DNA from: Candidatus Saccharimonadota bacterium | GTDB taxonomy: Bacteria > Patescibacteriota > Saccharimonadia > Saccharimonadales > Saccharimonadaceae | DNA: 64,000 nt | Assembly: GCA_017511205.1 (NCBI GenBank) | Contig: JAFWLE010000004.1 | Span: 42,183 to 106,182 of the forward strand | Direction of reading: 5' to 3' | Part shown: positions 32,682 to 41,136 of the stretch, piece by piece | Numbering within the stretch: the first letter of the stretch is position 1 | Layout of the letters: each line of letters starts with the position of its first letter | Made by a program: the position numbers and the translations under genes | Notes under the pieces: generated by a model | What the model saw: the letters and a program-made list of their open reading frames with translations, nothing else | What the model was told of the DNA's origin: nothing | Database searches by the model: none

Positions 32682-34548
32682 CAAGATTATAAACTGTTCC
32701 AGCAAACCAAACTTCACCAGAAGCTTTATCACGAATTAAGAATATGAAAGGCTTATTAAAGGATAAATCTATTTCTTCTACCGGGACATCCCACTCATAT
32801 TCAAAATAGTTTCCCCCTGCACTTCCTGCCCCACCTAAAGCGGTAACCGCAGCAGCTTTAATCCCGTCATTGCTAAAATCAATATTGGCTTTATGCATTA
32901 CATAGTCAATTATCGGCTTGTCAGGCGAATTTTCATCAATTTTTAGCATATTAGAAAGATCCGCTTTTCCAGGAGAAAAGACGTCAACAATTCCAAATTT
33001 CTCCAAATTATCCATCAAGTCTTTCATCTCATATTCAAATTCGAAAAATGGTATATCGGCAGATATTTTGGTCACCACTCCATCTTTATAACTTTGAATT
33101 GAAGCAGCGTTTTTAAGATCACTTATGAGGCTAGTTGCTTTTTTTGCCGTCAAATCACTGATATACTGTTTCAAACTATTTGTCTTTGGCATTATACCTA
33201 CATATTGAAGAGTATAACCATCATATTCTTGCAAATCTTTAGCGAAGACGACCTCATCATCGGTATTATTGAAGTAAAAATCAGTTGATTCATCGATGCG
33301 TCCATAGTTTGATTTGAGCTCAGACATATACTCCTCTAGATCAAAAGCCAAATCTTTTTCGTCGTAAGATGGATCATTCTTCTTATCTTCTAACCACTTA
33401 TTGTATTCAGTTTGGACGGTATTACGAATTGTTTCTTCACCTAGTTCTTTCACTATATCATAGCGATTCACACTCGCTCCAACTTTAGCAACCTCTACAT
33501 TATCTTTGCCGTTAAAAGAACCTTCTTCGAATTTATCATGCACAGGATTAATATAATACGAATAACTCTCATGAGGATATTTTACGGAAAAATCTCCAAA
33601 CTTGCTTTTACTTAAGCAAGGAACATCCCTCCCAGTCATTGTACAATGCAACTGGTTATTCCACTTCATGTCTATTGCTAGGGCATTAGTCAGTATATAG
33701 TCTATATCAGTATTCAAAGTGGCCTCACTGAATGCTTCAGGAATAATGCCTAAAGTTTTATCACTTACCCATTTATTTGCTGTATCTGGAGTATTAAACG
33801 AATCAAGTATTACATCGGCATTATATTTGGTTTGCAATGTATTAGTATATGATTTTTTGACTTTATCAGCATAATCATTACGGATAAACATTGCATTAGC
33901 AAACGAACGATTCTTGCTATTTAAGTAAGCTTTTGGCGAGTATTCACCAATCACTCTTGTAATCTGCTCTTTAGAATCACCATTTGCCCCGTCAGCCAGC
34001 ATTTCAAGCGCATATTTAATGGAAAGGGGACTATAAATCATATTATCTTCTACGTTTTCTAAACCGATAAATGCTAGGTCGAAATCACTTAGCTCATTAC
34101 CGGGTATAGTCAGTTTTTCATAATATGACAATTCTTTAGTCATAGACTGATCTTCGGCGGGTTCATCTCCGCCACTTCTTGGAAAACCAACTAAAATTGC
34201 AATTAGAGCCCCCGCACCAATTACTAGAATAGCAGACAAAGTTATTACCAAAGCCTTTTTACTCTTTTTCTTAGCAGGTTGTTCTGTATTAGTGGCGTCT
34301 TGATTTGTGGACAGTTGCTCAGCACTCTGTTGATCAGTACTTTGTTGATCATTACTCTGTTGCTCAGCTTCCTGCAGTTCACCATTCTGCTGCTCAGTAC
34401 TCTGCTGTTCGGTATTTTGTTGTTCAGTATTTTGCCCGGTATTTTGTTGCCCAGCGCTATTCAACTCTTCTTGCGTGGTTCCAACTGGCTGTTCATTTTC
34501 TGGTTGGCTATCACCATCATTAGTTTCGTTTTTATTGTCTTGCTCCAT
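32674..34548 (-). CDS. Membrane-anchored serpin
   Basis: The start at 34548 gives 624 residues. Residues 1-90 are a Gln/Glu/Thr/Ser low-complexity tail with repeated TEQQ-type units, 99-121 a membrane helix, and about 150-624 a serpin domain. Visible serpin landmarks are MIYSPLSIKYALEMLADGA, RSFANAMFIRND, ANKWVSDKTLGIIPEAF, ILTNALAIDMKWNNQ, and the C-terminal FNKPFIFLIRDKASGEVWFA. The hinge GIKAAAVTALGGAGS has the small-residue run of inhibitory serpins. It would face outward and trap proteases of the host or prey community. Confidence 0.9.
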   Translation of the reverse strand: MEQDNKNETNDGDSQPENEQPVGTTQEELNSAGQQNTGQNTEQQNTEQQSTEQQNGELQEAEQQSNDQQSTDQQSAEQLSTNQDATNTEQPAKKKSKKALVITLSAILVIGAGALIAILVGFPRSGGDEPAEDQSMTKELSYYEKLTIPGNELSDFDLAFIGLENVEDNMIYSPLSIKYALEMLADGANGDSKEQITRVIGEYSPKAYLNSKNRSFANAMFIRNDYADKVKKSYTNTLQTKYNADVILDSFNTPDTANKWVSDKTLGIIPEAFSEATLNTDIDYILTNALAIDMKWNNQLHCTMTGRDVPCLSKSKFGDFSVKYPHESYSYYINPVHDKFEEGSFNGKDNVEVAKVGASVNRYDIVKELGEETIRNTVQTEYNKWLEDKKNDPSYDEKDLAFDLEEYMSELKSNYGRIDESTDFYFNNTDDEVVFAKDLQEYDGYTLQYVGIMPKTNSLKQYISDLTAKKATSLISDLKNAASIQSYKDGVVTKISADIPFFEFEYEMKDLMDNLEKFGIVDVFSPGKADLSNMLKIDENSPDKPIIDYVMHKANIDFSNDGIKAAAVTALGGAGSAGGNYFEYEWDVPVEEIDLSFNKPFIFLIRDKASGEVWFAGTVYNLAN

Positions 34549-34595
34549 TAAAAAACTCCTTGTTGACACATCAATTATACATCAACATAAGCTTT

Positions 34596-35408
34596 TTACA
34601 ACTGATTTAAATTGATTTCCGGAAAGTGCGTTCGAATATGCTCAGCGTATCCGTTATCGATGTCTTTCCAAGCCTTTTTCATTCGTGTAATTTCTTTTGT
34701 ATCGTCAAAGTAGCTCAAAAACTCCTTTTCAAACTCCTCAGGCGCCGGGCGTGATATCATTCTTGCTACATCCATATTTGGATTTCCCGTTCCTGCAAAA
34801 CAAAAGTCAATTATCCCAATTACTTTATCATTTTTATCCAGTAGAATATTTCCGAGGTTCAAGTCCCCATGTACTAATTGGGATTTTTCGGTTGCCTTGA
34901 TGTATCTATGATCTGCATCGATATGCTTATCATAGTGTTCGTAATCTAGCTCATGCAAAAATTCCGAAAGAGGGAACTTTACTTCCTTTGGCGCCCCCCT
35001 CAGGTCAATACCCGAAAGCTCTTTGATAAACTTTGCCACATCGTACGCTGCACCTGTAAGTGCCGTATGTGAAAGATGATAAATCCTGTCACCCAGGGTA
35101 TACCCTTCAATTTTTTCATGCACCGAAAACGGCCGCCCTTCTGAATCATAATATAGTTTCATCTGCGGTGTATAATAGCTAGTTTTACCATCCACAAAAT
35201 TGCAAACCGCCGCATCCTTCACAATCATCCTAGACCAGAAAGGATTTCTCGGGAACCGAAAAAAATACGCACCCTTATCGGTGTTTACCTCGAACACAAT
35301 ATTTGTCCATCCCGTCAAAATCTGCTTCGTCTCTAGAACCTTCTTATCTTCCAGCGTTTCCTCTATAATTCTGTCTAACGGATCCGACGGAGTAAAAAAA
35401 TTGTTCAT
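34596..35408 (-). CDS. Aminoglycoside phosphotransferase/choline kinase-like protein
   Basis: The 270 residues show the APH fold: a nucleotide lobe (TGWTNIVFEVNTDKGAYFFR), the catalytic loop LVHGDLNLGNILLDKNDKV with Asp and Asn, and the metal-binding IDFCFAGTGNPNMDVAR. Substrates of this broad family include aminoglycosides, choline and other small alcohols. Nothing here singles one out, so I do not call it a resistance gene. The leaderless start has a -10 box 6 bases upstream. Confidence 0.82.
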   Translation of the reverse strand: MNNFFTPSDPLDRIIEETLEDKKVLETKQILTGWTNIVFEVNTDKGAYFFRFPRNPFWSRMIVKDAAVCNFVDGKTSYYTPQMKLYYDSEGRPFSVHEKIEGYTLGDRIYHLSHTALTGAAYDVAKFIKELSGIDLRGAPKEVKFPLSEFLHELDYEHYDKHIDADHRYIKATEKSQLVHGDLNLGNILLDKNDKVIGIIDFCFAGTGNPNMDVARMISRPAPEEFEKEFLSYFDDTKEITRMKKAWKDIDNGYAEHIRTHFPEINLNQL

Positions 35409-35414
35409 GTAACC

Positions 35415-35420
35415 ATTATA
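35415..35420 (-). promoter_or_regulatory. -10 box for APH-like gene
   Basis: TATAAT on the minus strand ends 6 bases before the ATG at 35408. Confidence 0.6.
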
Positions 35421-35483
35421 CTCTTTCTAAGAAAACTTGCAAAACCGCTCCCATTTTCTCTCCGCCATTCTGCTTCCATGTGC

Positions 35484-35489
35484 TATACT
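35484..35489 (+). promoter_or_regulatory. -10 box for 35496 gene
   Basis: TGCTATACT ends 6 bases before ATG 35496. The apparent N-terminal MCYTYT of the longer frame is the translated promoter. Confidence 0.65.
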
Positions 35490-35495
35490 TATACT

Positions 35496-36062
35496 ATGGA
35501 CAACGTCAAAATTCTCGCTGTAGTAGGCATGAGCGGCTCCGGCAAATCTGTCGTAGTAGATTATCTCACTGACAAAGGTTACCCTAAAGTCTACTTTGGC
35601 GGCATGATCTATAAAGAAATGGAGAAGCGTGGCATTGAGCGCACGCCCGACGGCGAATCTGAGAAAAAGTTCCGCGAAGAAATTCGTGAGAAGGAAGGTA
35701 AAGATTGGGTAGTCAACCAAGTTATCGCTGAAACCAAAGATCTCATCGCTGCCGGCCAGAAGAGAATCGTCTTAGATGGTGTCTATTCCTGGACCGAATA
35801 CAAAATTCTTAAAAAAGAATTCCCAAAATGTCTTACTTTTGTCGCAATTGTAGTAGACAAGAATCTACGCTATGACCGCGTATCCAAGCGTCCTGGTCGT
35901 TCTTTTGACGCTCAGGCCATCCGTGAACGTGATCGTAGCGAGATTGAGAATCTTGAAAAGGGCGGTCCCATCGTCGCTGCCGACTATTACATTTTGAACA
36001 ATGGTTCTATAGATAATATTAAAACTCGCGTTGACGAGATCTTAAAGGAGGTTGAATTTTGA
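35496..36062 (+). CDS. P-loop nucleotide/CoA-kinase-like protein
   Basis: The 188 residues start ILAVVGMSGSGKSVVVDYL (Walker A GMSGSGKS, about residues 11-18). Then come IVLDGVYSWTEYKIL (the second acidic strand) and the lid-like RVSKRPGRSFDAQAIRERDRSE, a layout shared by dephospho-CoA kinase and archaeal-type AAA_18 nucleotide kinases. The distance from known CoaE is too great to assign a substrate. The stop overlaps the TTG start of the next gene, and polA follows in the same operon. Confidence 0.75.
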   Translation: MDNVKILAVVGMSGSGKSVVVDYLTDKGYPKVYFGGMIYKEMEKRGIERTPDGESEKKFREEIREKEGKDWVVNQVIAETKDLIAAGQKRIVLDGVYSWTEYKILKKEFPKCLTFVAIVVDKNLRYDRVSKRPGRSFDAQAIRERDRSEIENLEKGGPIVAADYYILNNGSIDNIKTRVDEILKEVEF

Positions 36063-36499
36063 CGGACATTGCTAAACTTTCAAATGTTGCCTATAAAAAA
36101 GGGAACTGGATGCGCTACACTTTGTGGGCGCTTGCCGCTATTTGTATTTTTGTTTTAATCTATGCCTTTACTACCACCATGAACGGAGAAGTTTCGGCCT
36201 CTGTACCAGATGATTATCGTTTTTCTATCACTGATAACTACGCTGAAGGTAGTAAGGCCCGCACCACCTATTACGTCTACGACGATAAAATCCTCGTAGT
36301 TGATGAAAGCATAGACGATAATGGCGTCAACCGCGCTGTGATGATTTATGACGATGTTAACACTACTCCACTTTATCTTGATTCCGAAGACACCGCCGAA
36401 ATTTGCGAACTGGGTAGCTGTGGTGCCTACCCTAGGGTTCTAGCTACCATTAAGAATCTACTCTCACGCAAGGTTGGCCGTGAGTATATAGGACTATAA
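36059..36499 (+). CDS. Single-pass membrane protein, unknown
   Basis: I accept a TTG start at 36059 because AAAGGAGG lies 7 bases before it. The product has 146 residues with one membrane helix (about 20-39: LWALAAICIFVLIYAF) and an outer Asp/Tyr-rich beta domain containing two Cys (EICELGSCGAY) spaced for a disulfide. The family is not recognised. It overlaps both its neighbours (a P-loop kinase gene and polA) by one to four bases, so it is part of a tight operon. Confidence 0.7.
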   Translation: MTDIAKLSNVAYKKGNWMRYTLWALAAICIFVLIYAFTTTMNGEVSASVPDDYRFSITDNYAEGSKARTTYYVYDDKILVVDESIDDNGVNRAVMIYDDVNTTPLYLDSEDTAEICELGSCGAYPRVLATIKNLLSRKVGREYIGL

Positions 36500-38946
36500 T
36501 GAAGCGTTTAGTAATTATTGATGGTAAATCGGTTTTCTACCGGGGTTATTATGCTATGGGTGCCCTCAGTCTTTCGGATGGCACGCCCACCGGTGGCGTT
36601 TATGGTTTTGCCGCTATCGCTATGGAAATTGTTGAGAAATTAGATCCCACCAAAGTCGTAGTAGCTTGGGATTCTAAAACCTCCACCGCTAAGCGTCGTG
36701 CAATTTTCAAAGATTACAAAGCCGGCCGTATTAAACCCGGCGAAGATTTCTACACTCAGATTCCTTTGCTCAAAGAACTAATTAAAGATTTAGGCTGGAC
36801 TTTTATTGAAATCGATAATTACGAAGCCGATGATATTATTGGTACTCTCAGTCGTCAGGCTGATGAAGCAGGAGGCTACGAGACTTACATCATTTCTAGC
36901 GATCTCGATATGCTTCAGATTGTGGACAACAACACCCACATGTGGCGCATTCTCAAAGGCTTCACTAATATCGAAAAAATCAACGTCCCGGAGCTAGAGG
37001 CTAAATATGGCATCAAAAAATCCCAGTTTCTCGATCTCAAATCCCTGAAGGGTGATGCCTCTGATAATATTCCCGGTGTCCCTGGTATTGGCGAAAAAAC
37101 CGCCGCGAAGCTCTTAAATGATTACGGTGATTTAGATAGTATATATAATAATATAGACAAAATCAGCGGTTCCACTAAAACTAAGCTTGAAGCCGGGAAA
37201 GACTCCGCCTACATGTCTCGCGACCTTGCTCGCATCATGTTTGACGCCCCTGTTGATTTAAACGAAATCCCTGATTTCCACTTCAACCTCGACCAAGTCA
37301 TCGCCGGTCTCAAAAAACTCGAATTCAACTCTCTCATCCGCAAGGTTGAGAAAAGCGAATTTGGTGATAGCGCTGATCGAGGGCGCTTCGGAGGTTGCTA
37401 CCGAGACAGCGAGGGGCCGAGCCCCGTGAAGACGGGCGCGAGGACCCCGTCCCGAGACAGCGCTATCACAAATTCACCTTCTAATGGGTGCGACTCCGTG
37501 TCCGAAGAGTACCATTCGAATGATTTTAAAGGTATCATCGATTGGGACATCAAAGGTTTGATGCACAGTGATAAGGCTATCGCAGCCGACATTTTGAACC
37601 AGAAAAAGTCCTTCTGGGACCTTGGTCAAGCTGCCTTTTTATTAAACCCTTTATCTCGTGAAGAGCCACAGTTGACTATCCCAATTGAGGAATTTCAACA
37701 CCAGTATGAAGAACTAAAAAAATTTCCTAAACTTCTTGATATTTATCAGAATTTTGATCTTCCACTCATTCCGGTCCTCTATAAGATGGAAGAGCAGGGC
37801 ATGCTGCTCAACCAAGAGTACTTCAAAAAGCTCAAAAAAGAATACGAAGAACTAATTAAAAACCTAGAACAAGAAATCTACGAATTATCAAATACCGAAT
37901 TCAATCTCAATTCACCTATTCAGCTTTCCGATGTACTATTTAATAAATTAGAGCTTCCAACCAAAGGCATTAAGAAAACTACTCGTGGCTATTCCACCGG
38001 CGCCAAAGAATTAGATAAGCTGCAAGATCTTCACCCCGTCATTCCTAAGATTATCGAATATCGCGAAGCTGCGAAGCTTTTAAGTACCTATATCATTCCA
38101 TTGCCAGAACTAGCCGATCAGAACGGCCGTATCCATACCACCTTTACTCAAAATGTCACGGCTACTGGTCGCCTCAGTTCCAAAGATCCCAACCTCCAGA
38201 ACATTCCTGTTCGTACCGACGAGGGCAAACGTATCCGCACCGGTTTCGTCGCTGAAAAAGGCAAAGTTTTCGTCTCCGCTGATTATTCTCAGTTTGAACT
38301 TCGCCTTGCCGCCGTTTTGTCAAACGATCAAGCTCTTATCGATGATTTTAACCACGATATAGATGTTCACACCAAAACTGCTTCCGAAGCCTTCAAAGTC
38401 CCATTTGACAAAGTTACTAAATCGCAGCGTCGCGCTGCCAAGGTAATTAATTTTGGCATTCTTTATGGCATGAGTGTCAAAGGCCTGTCCGACGCTGCCA
38501 AAATGCCTTTTTATGAAGCCAAAGATTTTATTGATAATTATTTCAAACTGCGTGCACCGATCAAAAAAATGCTAGACGATATTTTGAAACAGGCCAGGGA
38601 AGAGGGCTTTGTCGAAACTTTTTATGGTCGTCGCCGTCCAACTCCCGATGTTAAATCTTCGAATTTCATTATCCGTCAAGCCGCTGAACGTGCCGCCGCC
38701 AATATGCCAATTCAAGGCACCGAAGCCGACCTCATGAAACGTGCCATGATTCAAGTCGATGCGGCTCTGCCTCAGGGTACCTCTTTGGTCATGCAAGTCC
38801 ACGACTCCCTCATCGTTGAATGTGACGAAAAAGACGCTAAGAAAGTCGCCGATATCTTGAGAAATAAAATGGAAGCTATTGCCCCCGAACTAAAAATTAA
38901 GCTCGCCGTTGATGTGACTACTGGTCACAACTGGGGCGAGCTCTAA
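36499..38946 (+). CDS. polA: DNA polymerase I
   Basis: The 815 residues comprise the 5'-3' exonuclease/FEN domain (IIDGKSVFYRGYYAM; SSDLDMLQI; GDASDNIPGVPGIGEKTA), a reduced 3'-5' exonuclease-like region in which I cannot find the catalytic acidic motifs, and the family A polymerase domain with motif A VSADYSQFELRLAA, motif B RRAAKVINFGILYGMSVKGL and motif C MQVHDSLIVE. It fills gaps and removes primers. Residues about 286-326 come from an in-frame GC-rich palindromic element between the FEN and exo-like domains, a tolerant linker. Confidence 0.96.
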   Translation: MKRLVIIDGKSVFYRGYYAMGALSLSDGTPTGGVYGFAAIAMEIVEKLDPTKVVVAWDSKTSTAKRRAIFKDYKAGRIKPGEDFYTQIPLLKELIKDLGWTFIEIDNYEADDIIGTLSRQADEAGGYETYIISSDLDMLQIVDNNTHMWRILKGFTNIEKINVPELEAKYGIKKSQFLDLKSLKGDASDNIPGVPGIGEKTAAKLLNDYGDLDSIYNNIDKISGSTKTKLEAGKDSAYMSRDLARIMFDAPVDLNEIPDFHFNLDQVIAGLKKLEFNSLIRKVEKSEFGDSADRGRFGGCYRDSEGPSPVKTGARTPSRDSAITNSPSNGCDSVSEEYHSNDFKGIIDWDIKGLMHSDKAIAADILNQKKSFWDLGQAAFLLNPLSREEPQLTIPIEEFQHQYEELKKFPKLLDIYQNFDLPLIPVLYKMEEQGMLLNQEYFKKLKKEYEELIKNLEQEIYELSNTEFNLNSPIQLSDVLFNKLELPTKGIKKTTRGYSTGAKELDKLQDLHPVIPKIIEYREAAKLLSTYIIPLPELADQNGRIHTTFTQNVTATGRLSSKDPNLQNIPVRTDEGKRIRTGFVAEKGKVFVSADYSQFELRLAAVLSNDQALIDDFNHDIDVHTKTASEAFKVPFDKVTKSQRRAAKVINFGILYGMSVKGLSDAAKMPFYEAKDFIDNYFKLRAPIKKMLDDILKQAREEGFVETFYGRRRPTPDVKSSNFIIRQAAERAAANMPIQGTEADLMKRAMIQVDAALPQGTSLVMQVHDSLIVECDEKDAKKVADILRNKMEAIAPELKIKLAVDVTTGHNWGEL
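37355..37477 (+). repeat. In-frame GC-rich palindromic insert in polA
   Basis: The core, beginning CGAGGGCGCTTCGGAGG, is homologous to the two ileS inserts and is read in the same frame (RGRFGG...SEGPSPVKTGA...PSR). It is flanked by the inverted arms GCGAATTTGGTGATAGCGCT and AGCGCTATCACAAATTCAC, which pair along their whole length except for one bulged base and one mismatch. Confidence 0.85.
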
Positions 38947-38968
38947 AACTTCGAACACAAGTTTTTAA

Positions 38969-39409
38969 TTAAGCTGTAGCATAAGCTACATTTTGTTCCA
39001 TCGCTTGGGTCTCTAACGCTGCGAGCCTTGCTGCATCATCAATCGAAGAATTCACGCAGTGCTTCACGCGAGCCTTTTCCTCGGCCTTCTTAGCGTCGTT
39101 CCAGCGGTCCAAAGTACCGACTAGGTAGCCAGTAATTCGGCGTAGTCTCTCAAATCTGCCTTCGTCAAACCACTCTTCGTGGTCTTTATAATATTCCTTC
39201 ATCGCATCTTCACCCGCTTTTTCGCCGATTAACTTCATACCGATCTCTACTAAGCAGGAAACATGCATGGTCTCATATTGGCTATATTCTTTCATTGCTT
39301 CTTTAACGTCTTTTTCTGAAACCTTGGCATATTTCTTCAGCGACTTGACGAACCTATCCATGTCAAACGCTTCGGCATCGTTCGGGTTCTTATATAAAAT
39401 TTTCTTCAT
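38969..39409 (-). CDS. Small protein with NrdD-like C-terminal motif
   Basis: The 146-residue soluble protein contains RRITGYLVGTLDRWNDAKKA followed by EEKARVKH, which resembles the C-terminal segment of class III (anaerobic) ribonucleotide reductases. The glycyl-radical residue and the catalytic domain are absent, and the N-terminal ~80 residues are an unassigned helical region with one Cys. Its promoter region carries two NrdR-type boxes, which independently points to deoxynucleotide metabolism. It may be an accessory or remnant of such an enzyme. GAAAGGA precedes the ATG. Confidence 0.6.
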   Translation of the reverse strand: MKKILYKNPNDAEAFDMDRFVKSLKKYAKVSEKDVKEAMKEYSQYETMHVSCLVEIGMKLIGEKAGEDAMKEYYKDHEEWFDEGRFERLRRITGYLVGTLDRWNDAKKAEEKARVKHCVNSSIDDAARLAALETQAMEQNVAYATA

Positions 39410-39518
39410 GGTTTTCCTTTCTAATGCGTTATTTTCTGCACCGGTGCGCCTATCAATTTTCCTTTACGCTCGTGCTTTATTTTCACGCGTTTATGTTTAT
39501 AAGCATTACCTAAAACCC

Positions 39519-39573
39519 ATTCTACCCCCACATATAGTGTTTGTCAAGACTTTTTTGACACTAAATATGGTGT
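39519..39573 (-). promoter_or_regulatory. Promoter with tandem NrdR-type operators
   Basis: On the minus strand, TTGACA (39542-39547) and TAGAAT (39519-39524) are 17 bases apart. ACACTATATGTGGGGG (39525-39540) fills exactly the spacer, and ACACTAAATATGGTGT read on the plus strand (39558-39573) sits upstream. Both resemble the 16-bp NrdR palindrome ACACWATATWTWGTGT (recalled consensus). Their centres are 33 bp apart, about three helical turns. Confidence 0.7.
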
Positions 39574-39599
39574 TTTTCCACAATTTGAGTGTTTCATGG

Positions 39600-39605
39600 T
39601 AAAAT
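39600..39605 (+). promoter_or_regulatory. -10 box for phospholipase C-like gene
   Basis: TGGTAAAAT ends 6 bases before ATG 39612. Confidence 0.6.
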
Positions 39606-39611
39606 TAATCT

Positions 39612-40250
39612 ATGCCAAGTTGGAACACTCACCTAGAAGCTGGCTCACGCCTAGCTAATAAACTTAGGCTATCTGGCTCAAAGCGCCAGGAGTTTTTGCT
39701 GGGGTGTATTTTACCAGATATTAATAATGGTTATATCAACCGTGTTGGCATCAAAAAGCATCATCACGAAACACATTACGCTTACAATGATAAAAGCACC
39801 AAAAATTTCTATGCCAACAATAAGGCTGAAATAGATCGAAAAAATCCGGTCTTTCTGGGCTATCTTTTTCACCTGTATACAGATGGCTATTTTAATCACA
39901 CTTTTTATCGCGAAATCAAGAAATCTCCCCTCGGAGAAAAACTTCCCAACGACGAATGGCGCGATATTAAGCATCACGATTTTTGGCTTTACGACACTAA
40001 GTTTAAACACTGTTTAGACACTAAAAAAACAGATTTAAAAAAACTTGCAGAGCACGCAAATAAAATAGACGTGGTAGAGATTACTCCATCCGACATCGAA
40101 AACGTTGAAGCGGTTCTGACCGACGAAAATTTCAACAAACATATTAAAAATTCCGGTTATGTTTTTTATAGCGAGAAACGTCTAGACGATCTTTTAGATG
40201 AGACCATCAATAGCTTCATTCGCGACTATCTCGGAGGTAAGCATGCCTGA
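39612..40250 (+). CDS. Zinc-dependent phospholipase C-like protein
   Basis: The 212-residue cytoplasmic-looking protein starts PSWNTHLEAGSRL. Its ordered histidines and aspartates (GCILPDINNGY, KKHHHETHY, FLGYLFHLYTDGYFNH, DIKHHDFW) follow the pattern of S1/P1-nuclease and bacterial phospholipase C-like metal sites. It has no signal peptide, so an intracellular hydrolase or binding role is likely. The end overlaps mutM by 8 bases. Confidence 0.65.
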   Translation: MPSWNTHLEAGSRLANKLRLSGSKRQEFLLGCILPDINNGYINRVGIKKHHHETHYAYNDKSTKNFYANNKAEIDRKNPVFLGYLFHLYTDGYFNHTFYREIKKSPLGEKLPNDEWRDIKHHDFWLYDTKFKHCLDTKKTDLKKLAEHANKIDVVEITPSDIENVEAVLTDENFNKHIKNSGYVFYSEKRLDDLLDETINSFIRDYLGGKHA

Positions 40251-41136
40251 ACTCCCCGAAGTTGAAACTATTCGTCGTGGGCTGAATCAATATATTCTGA
40301 AACGCAAAATCAACTCTATTGAAATTCTCTGTGAGAAGTCTTTCATAGGCTCACCGACTAAAGGTCGCGTCGTTAGCCTTCGACGTTTTGGTAAAGCCTT
40401 GATTATAGATTTGGAAAACCATATCTCGCTGATGATTCATCTCCGTATGACTGGCCAGCTAATTTTTGACGGTAAAGATCGTTATGCTGCCGGGCATCCA
40501 AGTGATAATTTTACTGCCAAACTTCCTAACCGTCAGACCCGTGTAGTGCTATATTTTGATAATGGTGTTTTATATTTCAACGATCAGCGCAAATTTGGCT
40601 TTATCAAGGTTTTGCCAACTGAAGAAGTAGAGAACGATACTTTTATTCAAAAACTTGCCAAAGAGCCATGGACCATGACTACTGACGAACTCTACACCAA
40701 ACTTCAAAAGCATCATAATTCTTGTATCAAAGCTGTGATTCTAGATCAAACCGTCATTTGCGGCCTTGGTAATATTTATGCCGATGAGGCTTTGTTTGCT
40801 TCAAAAATTCATCCCGAAACTAAAGCTGGTGCTCTCACTAAAGGCCAAGTTACCACCCTCCTAGAATCCGCCAAGAATGTTATGGATCGCTCCATCGAAT
40901 CTGGCGGTTCCACTATGGCCACCTACGTCAAAGCTGACGGCACCAAAGGCGACTATCTCGAAAAATTTGCTCAAGTTTTCCGCCGCGAAGGAAAGCCTTG
41001 TCCACGTTGCGGTACCACAATTAAGAAAATCAAGGTTGCCGGCCGCGGTACTCATATTTGTCCAAATTGCCAAAAACTCCCTGTGGATTACAATCCCAGC
41101 GCCTGTTATTCTTTCGAAAGGAAATCTCAAAAATGA
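40243..41136 (+). CDS. mutM: Formamidopyrimidine-DNA glycosylase
   Basis: The start at 40243 gives the obligatory N-terminus MPELPEVETI, whose Pro2 is the catalytic nucleophile and Glu3 the acid. The 297-residue enzyme has the helix-two-turn-helix (ILDQTVICGLGNIYADEALF) and a C-terminal zinc finger CPRCG...CPNC that is intact, in contrast to DnaG and NrdR. It excises 8-oxoguanine and formamidopyrimidines. It overlaps both neighbours (ATGA with holA), forming a repair/replication operon. Confidence 0.96.
   Translation: MPELPEVETIRRGLNQYILKRKINSIEILCEKSFIGSPTKGRVVSLRRFGKALIIDLENHISLMIHLRMTGQLIFDGKDRYAAGHPSDNFTAKLPNRQTRVVLYFDNGVLYFNDQRKFGFIKVLPTEEVENDTFIQKLAKEPWTMTTDELYTKLQKHHNSCIKAVILDQTVICGLGNIYADEALFASKIHPETKAGALTKGQVTTLLESAKNVMDRSIESGGSTMATYVKADGTKGDYLEKFAQVFRREGKPCPRCGTTIKKIKVAGRGTHICPNCQKLPVDYNPSACYSFERKSQK

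Noticed and set aside
34596..35408. Antibiotic-resistance phosphotransferase
   Set aside because: Only general APH/choline-kinase motifs are visible; nothing indicates an aminoglycoside substrate.
39612..40250. HD-domain phosphohydrolase
   Set aside because: The His/Asp order fits the phospholipase C/S1-P1-like pattern better than the HD motif, though the call remains tentative.
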